A DNA stretch of 64,000 nt from Bacillus solimangrovi (GTDB lineage Bacteria > Bacillota > Bacilli > Bacillales > Bacillaceae_N). The stretch lies in the NCBI RefSeq assembly GCF_001742425.1, contig NZ_MJEH01000061.1, positions 1 to 64,000 on the forward strand. The letters are read 5' to 3'. Below the pieces are notes generated by a model. That model was not told where the DNA came from and made no database searches. It saw only the letters and a list, made by a program, of their open reading frames with translations. Shown piece after piece: positions 31,957 through 40,380 of the stretch. Each line of letters opens with the position of its first letter. The first letter of the stretch is position 1. The position numbers were made by a program, and so were the translations under genes.

Positions 31957-34869
31957 ATGATTCAATGGGGATGGTTTCAAAAAGCGATTAATGTATCTTT
32001 AGCAATCATATTAGTTGTCGGATTATTTTTTTCAATAGGTATGTCTGGTAATGCAGAGCAGATTGAGCCTCAGTTAGATGTAATCGTATCTCCTTCTCAG
32101 TCTTCGGTTATTAAACCAGTTGGAGGACCAGCAGAAGCTAGTTTAGATTTCGAGCTTGTTCCTAGAGGGGAAATCACTTCAGGGATCCGTCAACCAATTG
32201 AAGTGGTGTTTGTATTTGATCTGTCAGGTTCTATGGGTGGAGAAATATATAAAGCTGGTGGAGGAAGCATCAAGAAAATTACTTCTGCGAGAGTTGCTTT
32301 ACAGCATGCAATTAATTATTTCAAAGATAATGGTCTTGAAGAGGATCGATTTGCATTAGTTCCCTTTTCAGATGATGTTGGCTTCTATAATGGGGAGTGG
32401 AGAGAAGGAAGCTTTTTAGATTTTGTGAATTTAAGAAAAATTCAAACGTTGCACGGTCGTTCTAGTGCTGCTTATATGAGCGTTGGTGGCGGGACAAATT
32501 ACACACAAGCTCTAAGTAAGGCAAATCAGTTGTTGGAGAACACGTCTGTTAATAAAAATGTCATTTTTCTTACGGATGGAATGCCGACTATTTCAAAAGA
32601 AATAGAAGAGTCTGGACGTATTATACACTACGAATTAGGAACATTAACTACAGGAAAAGAAATTGGAAGTATTTTTTACAATAATAGTGATGGTTCTAAA
32701 GTAAATATCAGTCCTCCTTCTACTGTAGATAAAACTGATTATGTAAAAAACCAAATTAGAAATCATGCAAAAAAACAAGCTGAGGAGATGGCAAGAAATA
32801 ATATTAAGCTGTATTCAATTGGATTTGGACAAAGAAATGATATAGATATGGAATTTCTCACTGAATTATCAAATATTACTGGGGCAGAAGCTAAAAAAGC
32901 TACAGCAGATGATTTGAGTGAAATTTTCACTGAGTTTAGTGAAACAATTGATAAATTACAAATGAGTGAAGTTCAATTAAAGATTAAGATTCCAGATAAC
33001 GTTGGCTTACAGGCAGATGCCAATGTAACAAAGGATGATGAAGGTTACACAATTATTAACTTAAGTGATGTGCCTTACGAAGTAGGGGCGGGTACACCAG
33101 TATTAGCGTTGGAAGATAAGTTGAGAAGCTTACCGCTCACATTTAGCAAAGCTGGTGAGTATACGTTTGATGATATGAAGCTTGTGTATAAAGACTTAGA
33201 AGGTAATCAAATTACGCCAAAGCAATTGGATCCAGTTTCTATATCTGTTGTAGATCTAACAATACCGAAGCTTGAAGGTAAAGCGGAAATTGTTAATCCA
33301 GAGTTAGCCTCTAATCTATATAAAACAGTTGATAAACAAGGAACTGAACATTTGAATAATGAATTTACAGTGAAATATGATTTTTCACTTGTTGGAGGAA
33401 ATGCTTCAGGAGAGTTAAGAAATATTGTTATTGAGCAACCATTACCAGAAGGAGTTGCATGGAGTTCAGATCCAACAAGTTCGATAAAAGAGAAAGAAGA
33501 AAACGGTCAAAAGTATTTAGAAATACCTTTTGAAAATTATGATTATGATAATGGTGTGTCAGGAAATAAAAATGAAGAACTAAAATTAGATCTTACAAGT
33601 TCGAACCCAAATATCAATTCTTTTAAAGGGTTTGCTGAAGTAAATGTTTTGGAATCAACTAATGGAAAATGGGAGCTTCAAATTGTTACAAATAGTAACT
33701 TTGACAAAGAAAATAATTATAAACTGACATTCAATGACGGCACCGAAGAATACTTATCATTAAAAGAAAATGATAGTTTTAAAGCTGAGTATTCTGTGCA
33801 ACCAGTCAAATTAACACAAATGCGTGCAAACGATAATCCCGATATTGAACAACCAACTACTATACCTCATGTTTTACAACAAGAAGTAAACTTCAAAGTT
33901 AATTGGGCAGTAAAGGACGTCAAACTTCCAGAAGCGAAAGTAATTTATAGGGACAGTAATAATAGTACACAGGAACAAGAAGAAACAGTAACTCCACCTG
34001 ATGACAAAATTAATATGACGGTACTATTAGAATCAAACCGTACAGATAACTTGAAATATATAGGTGATTTTGAAGGTCGCATTTCATTGAAATACGATGA
34101 CACAGATGTGATGGAGGTCTATGCAAAATCTCAAAAGGGAGATTTAATTAAGGGGATCAACATCAAGTCAATGAACTATTCAACAGACGACTCGAAAGTA
34201 ATTGAGGTAACATATAAAGATGGTTCAAAAGGTTATTTGAATCCATTTTCCTTCGATGCGGACAGCTATGAAGTTATTGGAATTCATCCAAAAAACTTAA
34301 AAGACCATCTTATTAATGAAATTACTTCGGATCTTGATAACGTATCATGGGAAATAACATCAGAAGACCTTGATATGGCGATATTATCAAGCGAAGGAGT
34401 AATTCAATATAATCATGTAACTCCTAAGGTAGGTATGGTAACTATTCAGGCAACGTTACAAGTAAATGGAAATGACCTATATTCGGATACAGCAATAGTA
34501 GACATTCAAAGTGGACTTAAAAAAATTAAAATAGAGCCCGAACATAATCTTAATATAGGTGAAACAGTCATTCTAACAGCTTCACCTTATCCATCTGATG
34601 CGTTTCTAATTGGAGTGGAATGGGAGAAGTCAAATAATAACATAGATATCGCTGTAAATGAAAAGAAAATTGGTGAAGTATCCGTTACTAGAAGAGATGA
34701 AGGTAAAACGATACTGAAAGTAATTTCAAGTGAAGATAAGAATATATGGAATGCGACTATCATTACTAATAACAATATTGATACACCGGATACACCGGAT
34801 ACACCGGATACACCGGATACACCGGATACACCGGATACACCGGATACACCAGAAAATAACAAATGGTAA
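31957..34869 (+). CDS. Secreted von Willebrand factor A domain protein, candidate pilus-tip adhesin
   Basis: Protein of 970 residues. A hydrophobic N-terminal segment (residues 8-28, ending near GNAEQ) looks like a signal peptide or anchor. The VWA domain (about 80-320) has an intact metal site: DLSGS (Asp88, Ser90, Ser92), the GGGTNYT threonine and FLTDGMPT. Beta-rich regions follow, including Ig-like stretches (about 780-940). The end is an eightfold DTP repeat and ENNKW; there is no LPXTG and no C-terminal anchor. It is convergent with the minor-pilin operon. By analogy with PilY1 and VWA-bearing pilins it may sit at a pilus tip; this role is inferred. ATG 31957 follows AGGGGGA; TTG 31951 is too close. 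Confidence 0.85.
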   Translation: MIQWGWFQKAINVSLAIILVVGLFFSIGMSGNAEQIEPQLDVIVSPSQSSVIKPVGGPAEASLDFELVPRGEITSGIRQPIEVVFVFDLSGSMGGEIYKAGGGSIKKITSARVALQHAINYFKDNGLEEDRFALVPFSDDVGFYNGEWREGSFLDFVNLRKIQTLHGRSSAAYMSVGGGTNYTQALSKANQLLENTSVNKNVIFLTDGMPTISKEIEESGRIIHYELGTLTTGKEIGSIFYNNSDGSKVNISPPSTVDKTDYVKNQIRNHAKKQAEEMARNNIKLYSIGFGQRNDIDMEFLTELSNITGAEAKKATADDLSEIFTEFSETIDKLQMSEVQLKIKIPDNVGLQADANVTKDDEGYTIINLSDVPYEVGAGTPVLALEDKLRSLPLTFSKAGEYTFDDMKLVYKDLEGNQITPKQLDPVSISVVDLTIPKLEGKAEIVNPELASNLYKTVDKQGTEHLNNEFTVKYDFSLVGGNASGELRNIVIEQPLPEGVAWSSDPTSSIKEKEENGQKYLEIPFENYDYDNGVSGNKNEELKLDLTSSNPNINSFKGFAEVNVLESTNGKWELQIVTNSNFDKENNYKLTFNDGTEEYLSLKENDSFKAEYSVQPVKLTQMRANDNPDIEQPTTIPHVLQQEVNFKVNWAVKDVKLPEAKVIYRDSNNSTQEQEETVTPPDDKINMTVLLESNRTDNLKYIGDFEGRISLKYDDTDVMEVYAKSQKGDLIKGINIKSMNYSTDDSKVIEVTYKDGSKGYLNPFSFDADSYEVIGIHPKNLKDHLINEITSDLDNVSWEITSEDLDMAILSSEGVIQYNHVTPKVGMVTIQATLQVNGNDLYSDTAIVDIQSGLKKIKIEPEHNLNIGETVILTASPYPSDAFLIGVEWEKSNNNIDIAVNEKKIGEVSVTRRDEGKTILKVISSEDKNIWNATIITNNNIDTPDTPDTPDTPDTPDTPDTPDTPENNKW
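34780..34851 (+). repeat. Tandem 9-bp repeat, eight units, encoding DTP
   Basis: The unit GATACACCG occurs seven times exactly, with an eighth ending in A. It encodes (Asp-Thr-Pro)8 at the C-terminus of the VWA protein. Unit gain or loss stays in frame. Confidence 0.95.
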
Positions 34870-34879
34870 AGCGAAATAG

Positions 34880-34930
34880 AGGCTGCTTCAAAAGGTACAT
34901 GATTGGACCTTTTGAAGCAGCCTTGTTTTT
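34880..34930 (+). terminator. Intrinsic terminator of the VWA gene
   Basis: The stem AGGCTGCTTCAAAAGGT / ACCTTTTGAAGCAGCCT (17 perfect pairs) has a ten-base loop, then TGTTTTT. It lies between the convergent VWA and minor-pilin genes. Confidence 0.9.
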
Positions 34931-34931
34931 G

Positions 34932-36779
34932 TTACTTAATAATAAGCTCATCTACAATTAAGTGTAATTGATTTACTCTCGGTAAAGCGTCTAGTTGGTC
35001 AATGATGACAGAAGAGTCATGTTGAACATAAAAACGAGAAGGAGCTTCTTTTTCATCATAATTGAATAAAAGATTGGGTTTAGTTATATTACCTCTTATA
35101 GCATTAACTGTTAGGTTTCCTTTTGCAAAGACTCCACCATTTACATCGAACTTAGAACCTACTCCATATAATGTAGCTGATTTTTCAGTATAGAAAAAGC
35201 CTTTAAGATTAGTAGTATTATTAATGCGCTTATTTAGTTTAGTTTCAGAATTTACATCATGAAATTCATTAATACGTGTAATGTTTAGGTCACCATTAGA
35301 AATTAGAACTAGTTGTTTATCATTTACTCCGCTAATCGTTACATTATTGATTTTTGATTCTTTTTTTACGTAAGCAGTCGTATCAAATGAGACAGTATCT
35401 TTAATTTTTATATCGTCATTTCCAGCAATCAGAAGATCCCCTTCAACTAATAAATTCCCAATAATGTCATTTTGATTCGTAGCATCGATCGTTAAATTGC
35501 CATCAGCAACAATCCAATTATCACCAATAGATATATCATGTTTTAATATGAAGGTTGAGTTAGCGTTAAGTCCTGTAATTGAATTATTGGAGCTTTCGAT
35601 ATCAATCAGGTAAATATTTTTTGATAACATGTCTCCATTCCAATCTGCTTTATATCGATAGAAATCTGTTTCCACTATAAAGAATTCGCCACAATTAATG
35701 GCAGGGGATGTCATTTGTTCAAGGTCATTATAAGGCTTTAGCCATTGATTTAGAGCTTCAATAAATTCTTCATCTGTGGGAAAGTTGACTCTCTCTGGTC
35801 GTTCTGTATGTATTCCAATGTCATTTGCATCAAACTCACCTAGCATAAGAATAGTTTTAAAATCTGTATTTCCTGAACATGTATCTACTATTTTGTTTAA
35901 TAAATCTACCCTATTATTGTGATTACTGAGATTCTCTAGTTCTATGGCTGCTTTTAATTTACTTTTGTACGTTTCATCAAAGTTCATATCTATAAATGTA
36001 CCTGTTGGCTTTATAATAGGTCGCCCATTAATTTCTTTGCCATTGTTAGTTTTATAAATTCCTTTATAGAAATTATTTACATCTTTTTTAGTCATATTAT
36101 TTGTGAATAAAGTACCATATATCGATGTGCCGTAAGTTTTATCTGTTTCTCCATTTACATCATTTACGGTGAATTTTGCTTTTTCATCTATATTTATTTG
36201 TTCTGCATATACATTTCCGATAATATCAAGAGATCCATTTAACTGTAAGGTTGAGGAACTTCCAAGGCTATATTGTAAAAAGCTAGGTGTAGGAGTTAAA
36301 ATGATTTTTTGGATTAATCTCCGTGTAATTTCAGGTTTGTTCGTTTCGCTTCCTTGCGTTTCGATCGTAATGGTATATACTCTAGTAAAGGTTTTTTCGA
36401 TTTCTTGATGGGAGAGGTTACTAAAAGTATTACTTGTAATGTCCTCTAAAACGATGTCAATTATATTAGAGTTATTTCGTTGCGCATTATCAATTATGTC
36501 GTTAAATTGATCTTTGAGATTATCGTCATAGTTTGGAGGAGGCAGCTCTAATTCCATCATATTAGGAATGAAATTTTCACTAGCAATGTTTTGTTTGATT
36601 TGTATTAGTATATCCTCCAATACATCTTTGCTTTGTTCTGTTGTATTAACTTCTAACTCTCTAATTTCTGTTCGTGTTGAACCTCCGATGCTAGCAGAGA
36701 TTATCGCTAATCCTAAAACAATGAAGATAAGGGAAGTTAACATAACTAATAATAACGTTGAGCCATGTTCGTTTTTCAT
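34932..36779 (-). CDS. Large PilX-like minor pilin with beta-rich C-terminus
   Basis: Protein of 615 residues. The N-terminus MKNEHGSTLLLVMLTSLIF is prepilin-like: a short basic/acidic leader, glycine, then an extended hydrophobic helix to about residue 30. Position +5 after the likely cleavage is Leu rather than the usual Glu, as is often so in PilX/GspK-type minor pilins. The rest is rich in N, D, I and T with beta-solenoid-like runs (GSLDIIGNVYAEQINI, GGVFAKGNLTVNAI). It is very large for a minor pilin. AAGGAG precedes the ATG. Third gene of the minus-strand operon. Confidence 0.75.
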   Translation of the reverse strand: MKNEHGSTLLLVMLTSLIFIVLGLAIISASIGGSTRTEIRELEVNTTEQSKDVLEDILIQIKQNIASENFIPNMMELELPPPNYDDNLKDQFNDIIDNAQRNNSNIIDIVLEDITSNTFSNLSHQEIEKTFTRVYTITIETQGSETNKPEITRRLIQKIILTPTPSFLQYSLGSSSTLQLNGSLDIIGNVYAEQINIDEKAKFTVNDVNGETDKTYGTSIYGTLFTNNMTKKDVNNFYKGIYKTNNGKEINGRPIIKPTGTFIDMNFDETYKSKLKAAIELENLSNHNNRVDLLNKIVDTCSGNTDFKTILMLGEFDANDIGIHTERPERVNFPTDEEFIEALNQWLKPYNDLEQMTSPAINCGEFFIVETDFYRYKADWNGDMLSKNIYLIDIESSNNSITGLNANSTFILKHDISIGDNWIVADGNLTIDATNQNDIIGNLLVEGDLLIAGNDDIKIKDTVSFDTTAYVKKESKINNVTISGVNDKQLVLISNGDLNITRINEFHDVNSETKLNKRINNTTNLKGFFYTEKSATLYGVGSKFDVNGGVFAKGNLTVNAIRGNITKPNLLFNYDEKEAPSRFYVQHDSSVIIDQLDALPRVNQLHLIVDELIIK

Positions 36780-36792
36780 CTATACTCCTTCC

Positions 36793-37407
36793 TCAATAAC
36801 TAAATCGACTTTTAAGTGTCAAGGATGTGTAAAAAAATGAATCTTCATCAATTCCGTTATTTATGTTTAAATTTATCGTTATTAAAGCATTAGTACATAT
36901 GCTGTCTACCACAGGACCACTTGAACTATTAAAAATGCGTTGTCTTTCTTCACATATAATCTCTATCGTAGAGTCAGTGAATTCGACCCCTTCAGTGTGA
37001 ATAGTATCTTGATCAATGATTACTGAATCATTACCTTCAAATTTAATTATTTTCTCTTCTTTGTTATCTTTAAGATAATTTTGATCAACAATTGAATAAG
37101 TATCTATGATATCTGCTTTAGCATATTCACGGTTAATAATTTTCACGCAATTATTATTAGTTGAAGTTCCACAATCCTCAATATGATCGATAGGAGTTTC
37201 GTAGATTTCTTCCATAATCATTGCCACGACATAATCAGCTTGATCACGCAAATTTCCTTCAATTGCAATTTTTCTATAAGCTTCCATGCCAGTGATTAGA
37301 ACACCATAGACCATTCCTAGAATCATCGTGAAAATCGTAATTGTAAGTAATAATTCCACTAATGTTAAGCCATGTTGAGAACGGAGTTTATCTGCGTATT
37401 TCTTCAT
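36793..37407 (-). CDS. Minor pilin, PilW-like
   Basis: Protein of 204 residues with a canonical type IV prepilin start. The leader MKKYADKLRSQHG is followed by LTLVELLLTITIFTMILG, including the conserved Glu at +5. A globular C-terminal domain (residues 40-200) has two cysteine pairs (C in DCGTSTNNNC; C in EIICEE and DSICTN) that could form disulfides. GGGAGGG lies six bases before the ATG at 37407. It overlaps the upstream pilin gene by 20 bases and precedes the PilX-like gene by 13. Confidence 0.85.
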   Translation of the reverse strand: MKKYADKLRSQHGLTLVELLLTITIFTMILGMVYGVLITGMEAYRKIAIEGNLRDQADYVVAMIMEEIYETPIDHIEDCGTSTNNNCVKIINREYAKADIIDTYSIVDQNYLKDNKEEKIIKFEGNDSVIIDQDTIHTEGVEFTDSTIEIICEERQRIFNSSSGPVVDSICTNALITINLNINNGIDEDSFFYTSLTLKSRFSY

Positions 37408-37843
37408 CAACAACCCTCCCATCTAAGCTAGTAATTGTGTTTCCATTTATTTGCACTGTGATTGTATAAGGGATAACGAGAACGCCATCATTTGGATCAG
37501 TGTCGTCCCCCACATCAACTATCACGTTATAAGGAATGTTGTTAATTGTAATCATTCTGCTAGGAGTTATAGTGCTATCTATTAATGTATAACCTCCACT
37601 ATTCTCAACCCCCACATATTGTATAGATTTTTTACTAAGTTCATTAATGTTCTGTCTTTCCATAAAGAAATTAACACTGCGGGCTACGTTAATTGCTACT
37701 GTCTTATTCTGATTTTGCTTCGTATAGGAATATGCTTGGTTAAAGAATGCCATCGTTGAAGTGAGGATGATAGTTAACAATAGGATAGCGACAAGAACTT
37801 CAACAAGAGTAAATCCCTTATTTTGACTCAAAATTCTTTTCAT
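37388..37843 (-). CDS. Minor pilin, PilV-like
   Basis: Protein of 151 residues. The leader MKRILSQNKG is followed by FTLVEVLVAILLLTIIL, a perfect class III (prepilin peptidase) site with Glu +5. A short globular domain follows. AAGGTGG lies seven bases before the ATG at 37843. First gene of a three-gene operon of PilV-, PilW- and PilX-like proteins. In other type IV systems such proteins form a priming complex at the pilus tip. Confidence 0.85.
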   Translation of the reverse strand: MKRILSQNKGFTLVEVLVAILLLTIILTSTMAFFNQAYSYTKQNQNKTVAINVARSVNFFMERQNINELSKKSIQYVGVENSGGYTLIDSTITPSRMITINNIPYNVIVDVGDDTDPNDGVLVIPYTITVQINGNTITSLDGRVVDEEIRR

Positions 37844-37874
37844 AACAACCACCTTAGTGAATGAAGTAAAGTTC

Positions 37875-37903
37875 TTAATATCTACGAAATTACGAAATAA
37901 CAA
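37875..37903 (-). promoter_or_regulatory. Candidate promoter of the minor-pilin operon (minus strand)
   Basis: Read on the minus strand: TTGTTA, a 17-base spacer and TATTAA, about 30 bases before the PilV-like start. It lies in the 123-base divergent region shared with the plus-strand gene at 37967. Confidence 0.4.
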
Positions 37904-37966
37904 TATGTGTAATTTAATGTAAAATCATTGTATTGTTAATAATTTACTGGAAAGGAAGTGTTGTAA

Positions 37967-38824
37967 ATGATGTGGGAAATTATATTTGCTCTTAGTTTTT
38001 CTTTACTAGTATTTCCGTTGTTAACTGTAGGAAGAACTAGCATCCATTCGAAAGGTAAAATAATTATCATTATCTTTTCCTTATTTGCTGCATTAGGTTC
38101 TCTCTATGCAACGAAGTATTATTCACTTTGGTTAGTGCTTGGAATGTTCTTACTTGTTACTGTTCTAGCTAGTATTGTATTACAAAACAAAGTCTACAAA
38201 CTGGAAAAAAGTGAATTATATTTGAAAAATATAGAAGAGGATATGGATCAAGTTCAGAATTCAGATCGGGAAGACATTGAAATGAATAAATCAAGTAATT
38301 CAAATGTATATGTGAACTCTCCGCAATCAAGTAAAGAAATTAGACAAAAAGCGGTTGATAACCAAATAGAAAGCTTACAAAACGAAGAACAGCACAAAGC
38401 TATAGTTACAGAACAAATTCAATTGTCGTCAAATCCATTAAATGAGCTTGTAAGTGTAGAAAAGAAGAATAATTCAGATCGATTTGACTCAACTTTTCCA
38501 ACCGATAATAAAGATCATGATCAAGGTGAAGATGTTGAACGTGAAAACATGCCAGATGATCTTCTAGCAATCTTCAAAAGTCGAGAAAGGACAGTATATG
38601 GACAAGAAGATATTGAAGAACATGATCATGACTTAAACTCATTAGTTGAACATATAGGAGATATGGACAGAATGTATAAACGAGATGAAATGAATATTAA
38701 TACCGAAGAACAGTTGGTACATAAGGAGAGGGAATTTAATTCTATGAATGTTCAATCAGATGTGGATTTAATTTCTGAAATTGAAGATAGCATAGTCACT
38801 GTTAATGTCGAAAATACAAACTAA
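37967..38824 (+). CDS. Membrane protein with acidic cytoplasmic tail, function unknown
   Basis: Protein of 285 residues. Three hydrophobic segments occupy residues 4-20, 32-48 and 53-71. The remainder (75-285) is hydrophilic and rich in E, D, N, Q and S, with no recognised domain; it looks disordered or coiled. AAAGGAAG precedes the ATG. It is divergent from the minor-pilin operon and upstream of the VanW/G5 gene, so a pilus-related role is plausible on position alone. Confidence 0.65.
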   Translation: MMWEIIFALSFSLLVFPLLTVGRTSIHSKGKIIIIIFSLFAALGSLYATKYYSLWLVLGMFLLVTVLASIVLQNKVYKLEKSELYLKNIEEDMDQVQNSDREDIEMNKSSNSNVYVNSPQSSKEIRQKAVDNQIESLQNEEQHKAIVTEQIQLSSNPLNELVSVEKKNNSDRFDSTFPTDNKDHDQGEDVERENMPDDLLAIFKSRERTVYGQEDIEEHDHDLNSLVEHIGDMDRMYKRDEMNINTEEQLVHKEREFNSMNVQSDVDLISEIEDSIVTVNVENTN

Positions 38825-39069
38825 CATACAGATAATTTGTCAGTTTTAGATGATATGGAGTGAGTTGAATTGAATAGTATAGTGTTAAATAGCAGTAATA
38901 TGTCGAAAGTTTCCAAAACTGTAACAAATTAATTAACCACTTTATGGTAATATTTAACCATGAATATAAATGTGAGTTAGTTAACTAATAAGTATTATTA
39001 CTCATGTAAACACCATAATTAGGTTGTTTATAGGTCTAAGGTTAGTTTTCGTTAAGAGAGGTATTTGAA

Positions 39070-40365
39070 ATGAAGTGGATTCAAACTATTAAACTTATTC
39101 TAATCATTATCTTTTCTACCTTATTTATTTTAAGTGGCACTTATTTAGGTAATTTTATAAATACAACTGTTTTTAAATCTACAGAAAATTATTCTGAAGG
39201 GACGAAACTTGGAACAGCTGACTTAGAAGGGATACGAATTGAAGAAGTGAAAGAGATCGTTACTAATGAACTCATTCAGTGGCAGGAAAGCATCAATATT
39301 ACTGTTAATCATTGGGGTGTTACTGAATCACTACCTTTAGACATTTATAAGTTTGACATTCTTGAAACAGTTCAATCAATTACTGATGGGAAGGTGAATC
39401 ACTATGTAGTTATGTTAGATAAGGCGAAATTAGCAAGAGTAATTGATTATACTAGCTTTGGATTAGCGAATGAAGAGATTCAAAAATTTGAAAGCGACTT
39501 GTTACAAATTGCACAGAATTTAATTGTTCCCGATACTGCGATTGATTTAGCAAACTATCTTAACCAAACTAATACTGACGTAGTTTTATCAAGGGGAGAA
39601 GTAACCTTTGATTTAGGTTATCAGTTTTATGTTTCAGATTTAATTAAGGAAACAGATATAGTTACGCTTCCTGCTAATGGTGTATTTTCGTTTACAGAGG
39701 CTTTTAACTTAGAAACTGTTAATCTCGATCATGTACCTGATAGTCGTAAAGATGCAATGAGTATCATTGCAACAGCTATATATGAGGCAATTTTGCCAAG
39801 TACAATCGATATAGTAGAGCGACATATTTCTCGTGAATTACCTGCATACAGCGAGCTTGGGAAAGAAGCGAAGGTCATTCCAGGAGAGATGGAGTTAATG
39901 TTGCATAACCGCGAAGGTTACGATTTGAATATTCAGTTTATTATACAAGGTACGACATTAATAGCTGAGTTAAAGGGCCCACCATCACCTGTAGATTACA
40001 AAGTGGTTCAAGACGATGAAGCGACATATCCGTATAAGACAATTATTCAATTCTCACCTCTTATTTCAATTGGTGGGAAAAAGACTGAGCGAGAAGGTCA
40101 GCCTGCTCGCTATGTGAAGGTATTAAGAGAATCGGTAAATGTACGTGGAGATGTTGAACGAATAAATATTTCAGAAGACTTCTATCCACCTATTCATAAA
40201 ATTGAGGTTTATAGCTTAAAAAGTACACAATTATCAAATAGTCAAAAAGGTCTTAAAGAAAGTGCAATCGAACAATCGAATACACATTCTACTTCACGTT
40301 CTCAAGCTATAAAAAATAATGTTGATGAGTTCTGGGGGGAAGATGTTGTTACAAAAGGACAATAA
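39070..40365 (+). CDS. VanW-like and G5-domain protein at the head of the pil operon
   Basis: Protein of 431 residues. The N-terminal transmembrane segment is residues 7-27. The VanW-like domain spans about residues 190-310: LPANGVFSFTEAFNL, then TAIYEAILPSTIDIVERH, then LGKEAKVIPG. The usual GGGICQVSSTLYNA motif is replaced by a region with no Gly or Cys. A G5 domain covers about residues 320-385 (YPYKTIIQFSPLI to PIHKIEVY). G5 domains bind sugars or peptidoglycan in other proteins, so a wall-facing role is likely. It lies 15 bases before pilB and is probably the same transcript. Confidence 0.78.
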   Translation: MKWIQTIKLILIIIFSTLFILSGTYLGNFINTTVFKSTENYSEGTKLGTADLEGIRIEEVKEIVTNELIQWQESINITVNHWGVTESLPLDIYKFDILETVQSITDGKVNHYVVMLDKAKLARVIDYTSFGLANEEIQKFESDLLQIAQNLIVPDTAIDLANYLNQTNTDVVLSRGEVTFDLGYQFYVSDLIKETDIVTLPANGVFSFTEAFNLETVNLDHVPDSRKDAMSIIATAIYEAILPSTIDIVERHISRELPAYSELGKEAKVIPGEMELMLHNREGYDLNIQFIIQGTTLIAELKGPPSPVDYKVVQDDEATYPYKTIIQFSPLISIGGKKTEREGQPARYVKVLRESVNVRGDVERINISEDFYPPIHKIEVYSLKSTQLSNSQKGLKESAIEQSNTHSTSRSQAIKNNVDEFWGEDVVTKGQ

Positions 40366-40380
40366 GTTGGGTGATATAAG

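Noticed and set aside
34587-34862. Minus-strand open frames through the 9-bp repeat (VSG or YPV repeats)
   Set aside because: Shadow frames created by the tandem repeat inside the VWA gene.
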